From the NCBI GenBank assembly GCA_013204385.1, contig JABMNY010000037.1:1-44119 (forward strand): DNA of 44,119 bases. Direction: 5' to 3'. The position numbers were made by a program, and so were the translations under genes. Shown here piece by piece: positions 34,490 through 44,119 of this stretch. Positions within the stretch are counted from its first letter, which is position 1, and every line of letters begins with the position of its first letter. The notes under the pieces were generated by a model, which saw nothing but the letters and a program-made list of their open reading frames with translations, did not search any database and had not been told where the DNA came from. Source of the stretch: Candidatus Uhrbacteria bacterium (GTDB taxonomy: Bacteria; Patescibacteriota; Patescibacteriia; UBA9934; GWF2-40-263).

Positions 34490-35763
34490 TTCCAAAATTT
34501 GCAAATACACTTCTCTTTCTTGCGGTCTTATTTTTACCGTGGCAGACACAGTGGATCATCACAACACTTTCTGTTTCAGGGGAGCCATCACAATTTGGGG
34601 TATTTGGGCTCTATGTTGTGGAAGTGATGATCGCATGTGCGTTTCTTTTGCGTGGACGTCAGCGCATGGATGAGCGGGTTCAACCTATTGCACGAGCGGT
34701 GTATCTTTTTTTGTCGATCGCCTTTTTTTCCCTCACGTTCAGCGCGGTTTCTATCCCCGGGTGGTCTCACTTAATCCATCTGGTTTCAGCGGTCATGTTC
34801 TTTTTTGTTCTCGTGGATGAACGGACAGATATTCGACGTATTCTTTCTGTTTTTCTTTTCGGGTTACTTGTTCCGATTCTCTTTGGGTGGGCTCAAGTGG
34901 TTCACGGAATAAGTCCTGCTCTGACAACCTTGGGAATGGCGGCAAAGGATGTCATGACCCCTGGTGTGGCTGTTGTGGAGACAGTGACCGGACGGATGTT
35001 GCGAGCCTACGGGACATTTCCGCATCCAAATATATTTGGAGGGTATATGGCGTTTGGAATTCTTGCGCTTGCGTGGCTCGCGCGTTTCGCACAGCGTCCA
35101 GTAGAACGCATAGGGCTGATTCTCGCTTCGTCAGTTCTGGGAGCAACGCTCATTATTACTTTTTCACGCTCAGCTTGGTTAGGAATCTTTATTGCATTCC
35201 TCCTGTTGATCGGTCTCATGCTTTCTCAAAAGAAACTTCCTCCACACAGAGCGATTCCGGTCATGATTGTGGGTTTGGCCTCGATCCTTTTAACGCTCGT
35301 GCTGTTTCATGCGCAAGTATTTTCTCGATTCAATCCGTCTGTGCGCATTGAAGCGATTTCGATTGAAGAACGGGCAAGTCAATATCAAACATTTGGGGAA
35401 GTATTTTGGACATCTCCACTTCTTGGAGTGGGACCAAACGGATATACATTTACGCTCGCATCAAGTGATCCAGATCATCCTGTGTGGTCCTATCAACCTA
35501 TTCACAATACGTTTCTCCTTATTCTGGCGGAACTTGGGGTTGTTGGTTTTGTGATGCTGTTTTATTGGATGTCTCAAATGGATAAACTTATAGATGTCTC
35601 ACGAAAGACACCAAATGGATTGTTTGTTGTAAGTGCCGGTGTTTTGTTCCTTGTGATTGGACTTTTTGATCACTACTTATGGAGTTTGTGGCCTGGTCTT
35701 GCGTTAAGTGCCTTGGCGTTTGGTGTGATGGTTCGGTGGGGAAGTGAAAATAAGTCTGCTTAA
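34486..35763 (+). CDS. O-antigen ligase/polymerase family membrane protein
   Basis: Polytopic; HPNIFGGYMAFGILALAWLARF, TFSRSAWLGIFIAFLLLIGLM, PLLGVGPNGYTFTLA...YQPIHNTFLLILAELGVVGFVMLF (Wzy_C motifs). Confidence 0.9.
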   Translation: MIPKFANTLLFLAVLFLPWQTQWIITTLSVSGEPSQFGVFGLYVVEVMIACAFLLRGRQRMDERVQPIARAVYLFLSIAFFSLTFSAVSIPGWSHLIHLVSAVMFFFVLVDERTDIRRILSVFLFGLLVPILFGWAQVVHGISPALTTLGMAAKDVMTPGVAVVETVTGRMLRAYGTFPHPNIFGGYMAFGILALAWLARFAQRPVERIGLILASSVLGATLIITFSRSAWLGIFIAFLLLIGLMLSQKKLPPHRAIPVMIVGLASILLTLVLFHAQVFSRFNPSVRIEAISIEERASQYQTFGEVFWTSPLLGVGPNGYTFTLASSDPDHPVWSYQPIHNTFLLILAELGVVGFVMLFYWMSQMDKLIDVSRKTPNGLFVVSAGVLFLVIGLFDHYLWSLWPGLALSALAFGVMVRWGSENKSA

Positions 35764-35781
35764 TTTTTCTGATCGAAATAT

Positions 35782-37287
35782 ATGAGAGAGCGAGGTGAAA
35801 CACAGCGAATTCCTAGACATCAACAGTTAGATGTGCGCGGGCGAGTTGAACAGGAATCAGAAAAGCAACTTGATACCCCGGTTCAGTTAGATGTGATCGG
35901 TGAGCACGCTCGTGATGCACGAATATCTCGAATGGCACTTTCAGATGAAGAATGGGTTAAACGTGTCTTGGAAGAATCAAGACAGGTTGAGGAAATTTTG
36001 GAGGGGTATGTTTGGCAGAATCAGCTTCAAGAAGAAATATCTCGTGTTTCGCCCGAAGGGATTAAGCGCTCAAGAGAAAAAGACACTCCACCACCTCCCT
36101 TATTTGATGAAGCATTTGGAGAACCTGTGATTCCAAAACAGCTCTATGCGTCTGGTTTGGTTTGGGAAGTGGGTGAGAAGATTGGTCAGGGTGCCTTTGG
36201 AAAGGTGTTTGAAATTTCACATGCGGGAGCAGATCAACCTAAACGTGTCGTGAAATTTATGGGTATTCGCGATACAGATAAAGAGGCTGTTCAAAAAAGA
36301 GGGTTTCTTTGGAATGAGGTAGGTGCATCGATGGCGGTGGGAGATTATGTAAACGAAGAAACAATTTACGATGAGGAAGGAAATATCTGGTCAGCAATCA
36401 TTCTGGAACGACATACAGGGGAAACACTTGCAAAAATTGTACGAGATCGGAAAGAGACTAAAGAGGCTTTTACAGAGCAAGAGCAGGCAACATGGGCTTA
36501 TAAACAGGCGATGGGGTTGCGAGGAATATTTTCCTTGTTGCGACGTATGCATGCGGGAGGATGGACGCATAGGGATATTAAGCCTGCAAATTTGATGATG
36601 AATGGAACGGGTGGAGAAGAGTCACTTTCTCGACCGATCGATTATGGAGCTTCTGAGAAACGGGGGGTGATTCGTCGAACACAATCGTCCTTAATCATCG
36701 GTTCTCCAAATTATTTACTTCCTGAAGCTTGGCATCAGGAGGATGTTGATTTGCGCATAAAAGATTACTGGGCAGCGCTAATTTCTATTGGAGCTTCTTT
36801 GGAAGTGTTTGGATTTCAGGATCGGATAACGTCCCCTTCACTATTTGGGAAGCTAAGTCTTGGAACATACTTTACAGGACCGGACCTTTCTGATGAACAA
36901 TCTGCACAAACCTTTTTTACACAAAAGAATATCGTTGGTGCACAGCAGGAATTTATGACTTGGATTTATCAGTTTATTCAACCAAAAAAATCTACCGGAG
37001 AAAGAAAGGCTTATTGGCGTAAACAGGGGATTACACAAACGCTTGATATTCCTCCTGTTGAATCTGCACAAATTCAGTTGCTCGAAGGAGACGAATTGTT
37101 TGAACGTGATCAAGCGGACTTCCTAGATGATGATCGGTTTATCCGTGAACTGGAGGGGCATATTCGTGCACTTGCTATTCAATCGGGAGTTGAATCTCCA
37201 GATGAAATTTTAGAGAGCCTTCAAGAATTCTCAAAGACACAGGTATTTTCTGAGCGCATCAGAAAAGAGGAAAGAGATGGTTCTTGA
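35782..37287 (+). CDS. Eukaryotic-like Ser/Thr protein kinase domain protein
   Basis: GEKIGQGAFGKVFEI, VVKFMGI, GWTHRDIKPANLMM, IDYGAS (DFG equivalent), IIGSPNYLLPEAW. Confidence 0.88.
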   Translation: MRERGETQRIPRHQQLDVRGRVEQESEKQLDTPVQLDVIGEHARDARISRMALSDEEWVKRVLEESRQVEEILEGYVWQNQLQEEISRVSPEGIKRSREKDTPPPPLFDEAFGEPVIPKQLYASGLVWEVGEKIGQGAFGKVFEISHAGADQPKRVVKFMGIRDTDKEAVQKRGFLWNEVGASMAVGDYVNEETIYDEEGNIWSAIILERHTGETLAKIVRDRKETKEAFTEQEQATWAYKQAMGLRGIFSLLRRMHAGGWTHRDIKPANLMMNGTGGEESLSRPIDYGASEKRGVIRRTQSSLIIGSPNYLLPEAWHQEDVDLRIKDYWAALISIGASLEVFGFQDRITSPSLFGKLSLGTYFTGPDLSDEQSAQTFFTQKNIVGAQQEFMTWIYQFIQPKKSTGERKAYWRKQGITQTLDIPPVESAQIQLLEGDELFERDQADFLDDDRFIRELEGHIRALAIQSGVESPDEILESLQEFSKTQVFSERIRKEERDGS

Positions 37288-37352
37288 TTTCGGAAGAGTT
37301 GTGGCTTTTTGATCTCTTGACAGTCTGGGCGATTTTGACCAAAATAAGGTCG

Positions 37353-37379
37353 TTAGCACTCTCGCATTGAGACTGCTAG
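37353..37379 (+). promoter_or_regulatory. CIRCE-like HrcA operator
   Basis: TTAGCACTC-tcgcattga-GACTGCTAG: left arm matches consensus, N9 spacer exact, right arm two mismatches to GAGTGCTAA; 44 bp upstream of groES. Confidence 0.85.
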
Positions 37380-37422
37380 CGATCTTTTTTCTCTAATCAA
37401 GTCATACAAGACTTTTATTACT

Positions 37423-37713
37423 ATGAAACTTACACCAGTAGGCGATCACATCATCGTCAAAGCGGTTTCACGCGAAGAAGTATCTGCTTCAGGGATTATC
37501 ATTCCTGACAGTATTGATAAAGAACGATCAGAGCGCGGAGAGGTGATTGCGGTAGGTCCGGGTCGCGAACTCGATGGAGGCAAACGTTCAACAATGGAAG
37601 TTGCAATTGGAAATCAAGTGCTTTTTAAAAAGTATGCTCCAGACGAAGTAAAAATTGACGGAGACGAATATCTCGTGATCCGTATGGAGGACGTCATGGC
37701 AATAATTGACTAA
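37423..37713 (+). CDS. groES: Co-chaperonin GroES
   Basis: MKLTPVGDHIIVKAVSREEVSASGIIIPDSIDKERSERGEVIAVGPG...GNQVLFKKYAPDEVKIDGDEYLVIRMEDVMAI. Confidence 0.98.
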   Translation: MKLTPVGDHIIVKAVSREEVSASGIIIPDSIDKERSERGEVIAVGPGRELDGGKRSTMEVAIGNQVLFKKYAPDEVKIDGDEYLVIRMEDVMAIID

Positions 37714-37716
37714 TGA

Positions 37717-39354
<1,638 letters not shown>

Positions 39355-39373
39355 TCTAGAAGATTCGAACGAT

Positions 39374-39397
39374 AAAACGGGGGGAAACCCCTGTTTT
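39374..39397 (+). terminator. Putative terminator after groEL
   Basis: AAAACGGGG-ggaaa-CCCCTGTTTT. Confidence 0.65.
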
Positions 39398-39437
39398 ACT
39401 TTAGACAAATGAGGGAATCTGCTACCATACAAGAACT

Positions 39438-39779
39438 ATGAATACAAAAGAAACAGAATATATTTCCCCACAAGGTGATGTTCAAGAGGATCGTCTTTTT
39501 GCCGCTATTGGATATCTCGGAATCCTTTGTCTCGTTCCTCTTCTTTTAAAAAAGGAGAGTGCGTTTGCTCAGCATCATGGGAAGCAAGGGTTGGTTGTTT
39601 TACTTGTTTGGCTAGCTCTTTGGCTTGGAAACATTGTTCCAATTCTAGGGCAGATTGTTTGGACCTTAGGGACGTTTGCTCTTCTCGTGCTCATTATTCT
39701 TGGAATGATTAATGCGCTTCAGGGAAAAATGTGGGATATGCCATTTCTTGGTAAATACGCAAAGGAACTAAAGTTGTAA
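39438..39779 (+). CDS. Small DUF4870-like membrane protein
   Basis: DRLFAAIGYLGILCLVPLLLKKESAFAQHHGKQGLVVLLVWLALWLGNIVPILGQIVWTLG. Confidence 0.75.
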   Translation: MNTKETEYISPQGDVQEDRLFAAIGYLGILCLVPLLLKKESAFAQHHGKQGLVVLLVWLALWLGNIVPILGQIVWTLGTFALLVLIILGMINALQGKMWDMPFLGKYAKELKL

Positions 39780-39785
39780 GGAACT

Positions 39786-40902
39786 ATGAACGAATTACTC
39801 AAATCAATTCAAGACCTCCAGGACAAGATCCAAGATTCCTGGAGGTTACTTTGACCTTGATACGGTAAAGACACAGATTGCCGTTTTGGAAATGGAAATG
39901 ACGAATCCTGATTTTTGGAATGATCAAGCAACGGCGCAGAAGGTGAGTAAAGAAGCGTCGGAACTCAGAACAGAGCTTCAAGATTGGGAAACGATGGTGA
40001 AAGAAGTGCAAGACTTAAAAGAGTTAGCTGAGCTTGAAGATGACACATTGAAGGAAGATCTTCAGGTGAAACACGGCATGCTTTTAAAACGTTTTTCAAA
40101 AAAGGAGTTCGCGACACTCTTTGCAGGTGATTACGATAAAGATCCAGCGATTGTCGCTATTCATGCAGGAAGTGGGGGGACGGAAGCGCAGGATTGGACG
40201 CAGATGCTCACACGGATGTATATGCGATTTGCGGAGGCTCGTGGGTGGAGCGTGACGGTGCTTACAGAATCTCGTGCAGAAGATGTTGGACTTAAGAGTA
40301 TTACGTTTCGTGTTGAAGGACGTTGGGCGTACGGGTATTTGAAAAGCGAAGCAGGAGTGCATCGGCTTGTGCGTATTAGTCCGTTTGATGCAGAGAAAAT
40401 GCGTCACACAACCTTTGCACTTGTGGAGGTGATTCCAGAGCTTGATGACGTGAGTGAGATCGAGATCGATCCAAAAGATTTGCGGATTGATACGTTCTTG
40501 AGTAGTGGGAAAGGTGGGCAAAGCGTGAACACGACCTACTCCGCTGTGCGTATTGTGCATCTGCCAACCAAGATTATGGTCTCGTGTCAGAATGAGCGCT
40601 CTCAACAACAAAATAAGGAGACCGCCATGAAAGTGCTGAAGTCAAAACTTCATCAGATTCAGCTAAAGGAACTTGAAAAGAAAAAATCTGCTCTGCGAGG
40701 AGAATATCAATCTGCAGAATGGGGAAATCAAATCAGATCATACGTTTTACATCCATACAAACTCGTAAAAGATCACAGAACAGACCATGAAACCTCAGAT
40801 GCAGAGGCTGTGCTTGAAGGAGATCTAGAATCTTTTATGGAGGCGTACCTGCGATACGAAATTGAACAAGTTGATCGGTTTGAAGAAGTAAATCGTGAAT
40901 AA
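39786..40902 (+). CDS. prfB: Peptide chain release factor 2, expressed by programmed +1 frameshift: join(39786..39851,39853..40902)
   Basis: 0-frame MNELLKSIQDLQDKIQDSWRLL-UGA at 39852-39854; tGGAGGttaCTTTGAC slippery site with SD-like element; +1 frame DLDTVKTQIAVLEMEMTNPDFW...; GSGGTEAQDWTQML GGQ-region SSGKGGQSVNTTYSAVRIVHLP; 'SPF'-type motif region present. Confidence 0.96.
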
Positions 40903-40922
40903 GATTTCTCTCACTTTATTCT

Positions 40923-41855
40923 ATGGCAAAAAAATATCAAGTTGCGTTAGTGACCGGGGGAGCTGGGTTTATTGGTTCTCATGTGGTGGATGCGCTTATT
41001 CGTCGTCGATTGAAAGTCTATGTCGTTGATGATCTTTCAACAGGCTTCCAAAAAAATGTAAATCCAAATGCACACTTTACAAAGCTCTCAATTTTGAGTC
41101 CTCAGTTTCCTGCGTATTTGAAACGGATTAAACCGGATGTGATTTTTCATTTAGCCGCGCAGGTAAATTTGCGCACAAGTGTGGATGAGCCGTTTGGAGA
41201 TGCTCAGACGAATGCAATTGGAACGCTCACGATCGGACACTGGGCAGCAAAGCTTGGAGTGAAGAAAGTTGTGTACACTTCAACAGGAGGGCCAATGTAT
41301 CCAGATGGTGCACGGATTCCGTATTCTGAAAAAGTTGCTCCTGCGCCAATCTCTCCGTACGGAATTTCAAAACTTGCGGGTGAACTTTATTTGAATCATG
41401 TATACCAAGTGCATGGCGTGCCCTTTGTGGCATTACGTTACGCGAATGTCTATGGACCTCGACAAAGCGCAAAAGGGGAAGCGGGAGTCATTTCAATATT
41501 TGCAGAAAAAATGTTGAAGGGAGAACCACTTGCAATTACGGGTACAGGAAAACAAACTCGAGACTTTGTGTTCGTGGAAGATGTCGTTCGTGCCAACATG
41601 CTTGCGATGGATCGGAAGGTGGTTGGGGCGTTCAATATTGGAACGGGGAAAGAAACAGATATTAATACGATTTTCAATAAGATGAAAAAAATTGTCGGGT
41701 ATCAACTTCCTGTGCGCAAAGCGCCAGCAGCGCCGGGGGAGGTCATGCGCTCAGCGCTCAGCTCGGCAAAGGCACAAAAGAATCTTGGGTGGGAGCCAAA
41801 AGTGAAACTCGATGAAGGGCTTAAAAAGACAATTACATGGTTTCAGAAGAAGTAA
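40923..41855 (+). CDS. NAD-dependent epimerase (UDP-glucose 4-epimerase-like)
   Basis: VTGGAGFIGSHVVDALIRRRLKVYVVDDLSTG; VYTSTGGPMYPDG; SPYGISKLAGELYL; LRYANVYGPRQ. Confidence 0.93.
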   Translation: MAKKYQVALVTGGAGFIGSHVVDALIRRRLKVYVVDDLSTGFQKNVNPNAHFTKLSILSPQFPAYLKRIKPDVIFHLAAQVNLRTSVDEPFGDAQTNAIGTLTIGHWAAKLGVKKVVYTSTGGPMYPDGARIPYSEKVAPAPISPYGISKLAGELYLNHVYQVHGVPFVALRYANVYGPRQSAKGEAGVISIFAEKMLKGEPLAITGTGKQTRDFVFVEDVVRANMLAMDRKVVGAFNIGTGKETDINTIFNKMKKIVGYQLPVRKAPAAPGEVMRSALSSAKAQKNLGWEPKVKLDEGLKKTITWFQKK

Positions 41856-42439
41856 AGAATCAGATTGAGAAAGCTATCGCCATTTTAAAAGAGGGTGGGG
41901 TTGTTGTGTTTCCAACAGAAACGGCATATGGACTTGCAGCGGACGCGACAAACTCGCAGGCGGTTGATCTTGTCTACAAAATTAAGGGGCGTGTTCCAGA
42001 GAAGACATTGCCCATTATTGCGGGAAATCGTGAAATGGCAGAGTCTGTTGGGTATATGCCACCCATGCTTAAGAAATTAGCTGACCGTTATTGGCCAGGA
42101 CCCCTTACTCTTTTACTTCCTGTGTCTCGCGGAGCATTAGCACCGGCAATTGTAAAAAATGATCAGATTGCGGTACGCGTATCTTCACATCCGATTGCGA
42201 AGGCGCTCAGTGAAGGACTTGGAGCACCAATCGTCTCAACGTCTGCAAACGTGCATGGTGAACCAACGTGTTATGACGTGGCTTCAGTTCAATCTCAATT
42301 TGAAGGACGTCCAGTTCAGCCAAACATGTATTTAGATATTGGACCTCTTCAATCAGAACTTCCTTCGACGATCGTTGGGGTGGATGATTATGGATATCCA
42401 GATGTGTTGCGCCAAGGGTCAATAGAAATCGATCTATGA
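41837..42439 (+). CDS. L-threonylcarbamoyladenylate synthase (Sua5/YciO/YrdC family)
   Basis: AIAILKEGGVVVFPTETAYGLAADATNSQAVDLVYKIKGR...YWPGPLTLLLP...PIVSTSANVHGEP. Confidence 0.94.
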   Translation: MVSEEVKNQIEKAIAILKEGGVVVFPTETAYGLAADATNSQAVDLVYKIKGRVPEKTLPIIAGNREMAESVGYMPPMLKKLADRYWPGPLTLLLPVSRGALAPAIVKNDQIAVRVSSHPIAKALSEGLGAPIVSTSANVHGEPTCYDVASVQSQFEGRPVQPNMYLDIGPLQSELPSTIVGVDDYGYPDVLRQGSIEIDL

Positions 42440-43215
42440 TGCCACATGCAAAAAAGGCATTCGGTCAAAACTGGCTTGTGGATGAGACTGTTGTGGAAAA
42501 GATTATTCAGGCGAGTGAGATTGCTCCAGGAGAAATCGTTCTTGAAATTGGTCCAGGTACAGGTGTTCTTACGCAAGCACTTGTGGACGCGGGAGCACAG
42601 GTTGTTGCCGTTGAGGCAGATGAAACATTGATCAACTCTTTGCAAGAACGATTTGGTTCGCAGATTCAACTTGTGTCTGGAGACATTCTTTCGATTGATC
42701 TCACGTTTCTCCCACGAGAGTATAAACTGATTGCGAACATTCCTTACAATATCACCTCTGATATTCTCAGACGGTTCTTGACAATCGAGCCAAAACCTAC
42801 ACGTATGGTGTTGATGGTACAGAAAGAAGTTGCTGATCGTATCGTCGCCATGCCTGGAGACATGAGTTTGTTGTCTGTGATGTGTCAGTTGTATGCAAAA
42901 ACGCGTCGCGTAACAAAGGTTCCTGCAGGAGCCTTTCGTCCCATGCCAAAGGTAGATTCTGCTGTTGTGCAATTCGATCTAATTGATCCGGAACAACGGT
43001 GGGGAATTGACCCAGAACCTGTGATTCGACTTGCAAAGATAGGGTTTTCTTCACGACGTAAACAATTGCATGGACTGCTAAAACAATCGGCTGGACTAGA
43101 TTCAAACCAACTTAAACAGGTGTTTCAAGAGATGAATCTTGATCCATTGGTACGTGCTGAGCGTCTTACTGTGGAAAACTGGATCGAACTTACCCACACA
43201 TTGAGTAAAAATTGA
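42436..43215 (+). CDS. rsmA: 16S rRNA dimethyladenosine transferase
   Basis: KKAFGQNWLVDETVVEKII...VLEIGPGTGVLTQALVDAGAQVVAVEAD...LIANIPYNITSDILRRFL. Confidence 0.96.
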   Translation: MMPHAKKAFGQNWLVDETVVEKIIQASEIAPGEIVLEIGPGTGVLTQALVDAGAQVVAVEADETLINSLQERFGSQIQLVSGDILSIDLTFLPREYKLIANIPYNITSDILRRFLTIEPKPTRMVLMVQKEVADRIVAMPGDMSLLSVMCQLYAKTRRVTKVPAGAFRPMPKVDSAVVQFDLIDPEQRWGIDPEPVIRLAKIGFSSRRKQLHGLLKQSAGLDSNQLKQVFQEMNLDPLVRAERLTVENWIELTHTLSKN

Positions 43216-43217
43216 GA

Positions 43218-43246
43218 AAAACACCTGGGTGAACCTCAGGTGTTTT
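43218..43246 (+). terminator. Rho-independent terminator after rsmA
   Basis: AAAACACCTG-ggtgaacct-CAGGTGTTTT. Confidence 0.9.
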
Positions 43247-43254
43247 GCTATAAT
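43247..43254 (+). promoter_or_regulatory. Extended -10 promoter element (TGcTATAAT, beginning one base upstream in the T-run) abutting the terminator
   Basis: ...gttttGCTATAATgag; TATAAT at 43249-43254. Confidence 0.45.
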
Positions 43255-43270
43255 GAGTGAAGAATTGCTT

Positions 43271-43963
43271 ATGGCTATACAACGGTTCCGTTCTAAGCCA
43301 CCCTCAGCACTTACCGCCGAGCAAAAGGTTGCTTTTGCACTTTTGTTATTTCTTGGGATTGGAGGTGTGGTTTTTGGATTTAAGTCGTTTGGAGCAAGTC
43401 TGACGCGACCGATCGAGCAACAGATTGCGAAGTATTATACAGGTGAGCAATATCTCACACAGGATGAACGTGAAGACCAAGAGCTTGAAGCGTCAAAGAC
43501 GAAAGACACAGACGGGGACGGGCTTGTAGATTACGATGAATTGTATGTCTATAAAACAAGTCCGTATATTGTTGACTCAGATTCTGATGGGTATAGCGAT
43601 TCGCAAGAAGTGTATTCTGGGAACAATCCAAACTGCCCAATTGGAAAGACATGTGGATTTCTTGTGAGTTCCGTGGAAGAAGATGTTGCGGACGCAAATA
43701 TTACAGATGCGTTTCTTTCTGGAGTTGATGCAGGTTTTCTATCGGATGCAGGGGCGATTGAATTTACAACACCAGAACAAGTTGAGGCATTCTTTAAACA
43801 GGCAACGATTGAGCAGATTCGTGAGTCACTAATTGTGGCAGGAATGACAGAAGAAGAACTTTCTCAAATCGATGACGAAACACTTCAAGCCTATCTTGAA
43901 GGAACACTGACGGAAGCCATGCTTTCTGATGCTGTTCAAGAAGGTGAGACTCCTACAAATTAG
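43271..43963 (+). CDS. Membrane-anchored protein with thrombospondin type-3-like Ca-binding repeat
   Basis: TM VAFALLLFLGIGGVVFGF; KDTDGDGLVDYDELYVYKTSPYIVDSDSDGYSDSQEVYSGNNP. Start 43271 chosen because the 43253 ATG overlaps a TATAAT. Confidence 0.78.
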   Translation: MAIQRFRSKPPSALTAEQKVAFALLLFLGIGGVVFGFKSFGASLTRPIEQQIAKYYTGEQYLTQDEREDQELEASKTKDTDGDGLVDYDELYVYKTSPYIVDSDSDGYSDSQEVYSGNNPNCPIGKTCGFLVSSVEEDVADANITDAFLSGVDAGFLSDAGAIEFTTPEQVEAFFKQATIEQIRESLIVAGMTEEELSQIDDETLQAYLEGTLTEAMLSDAVQEGETPTN

Positions 43964-43971
43964 TTCTATTT

Positions 43972-44119
43972 ATGATCCACATGTCTCTAAAAACCAAACG
44001 ACGTATTAATGGGGGATTTTTGACGTTCTTTGTCATGCCAATGGTGCTGTTTGGGATTTTTTATACCTCACAACTTGTTCATGCAGATGCGATAGCTCCA
44101 ATTGTAGTCGCAGAAGCAG
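43972..44119 (+). CDS. Hypothetical secreted/membrane protein, truncated by window end
   Basis: MIHMSLKTKRRINGGFLTFFVMPMVLFGIFYTSQLVHADAIAPIVVAEA: signal-peptide-like start, open to the edge. Confidence 0.55.
   Translation, partial: MIHMSLKTKRRINGGFLTFFVMPMVLFGIFYTSQLVHADAIAPIVVAEA

Noticed and set aside
39886-40902. prfB as a truncated gene or pseudogene
   Set aside because: The upstream exon plus canonical CTTTGAC frameshift site restores the full protein.

Overview
This 44.1 kb window is chromosomal and bacterial. Its gene content and style suggest a Candidate Phyla Radiation / Patescibacteria genome, possibly Uhrbacteria- or Magasanikbacteria-like; this is inference, not proven. UGA is a normal stop. 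prfB (RF2) is present and carries an intact programmed +1 frameshift, so its 5' exon is missing from the ORF track. The left ~15 kb is a cell-envelope locus: UDP-sugar epimerase, initiating sugar transferase, two cohesin-type proteins flanking a dockerin-type protein, a 1931-aa repeat surface protein, and an O-antigen-ligase/TPR protein. The rest is mainly housekeeping: valS, mscS-like, argS, bactofilin, YraN, nusA, yidC, groES/groEL behind a CIRCE-like site, prfB, a Sua5-family gene, rsmA, and two tRNAs. The most notable unexplained item is a ~130-bp interrupted palindrome in three diverged copies (15786-15917 on -, 23942-24069 on +, 29225-29358 on +). Each copy lies just upstream of a gene start in the same relative orientation, and the stem is kept despite arm divergence. 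Other items are a two-hairpin element upstream of tRNA-Val flanked by a copied 15-bp piece of the tRNA 5' end, three apparently GC-richer transcription units with their own promoter, SD and terminator, and a DHH-family protein with degenerate catalytic motifs. All calls come from reading the sequence and the supplied ORFs; no searches or folding were run.
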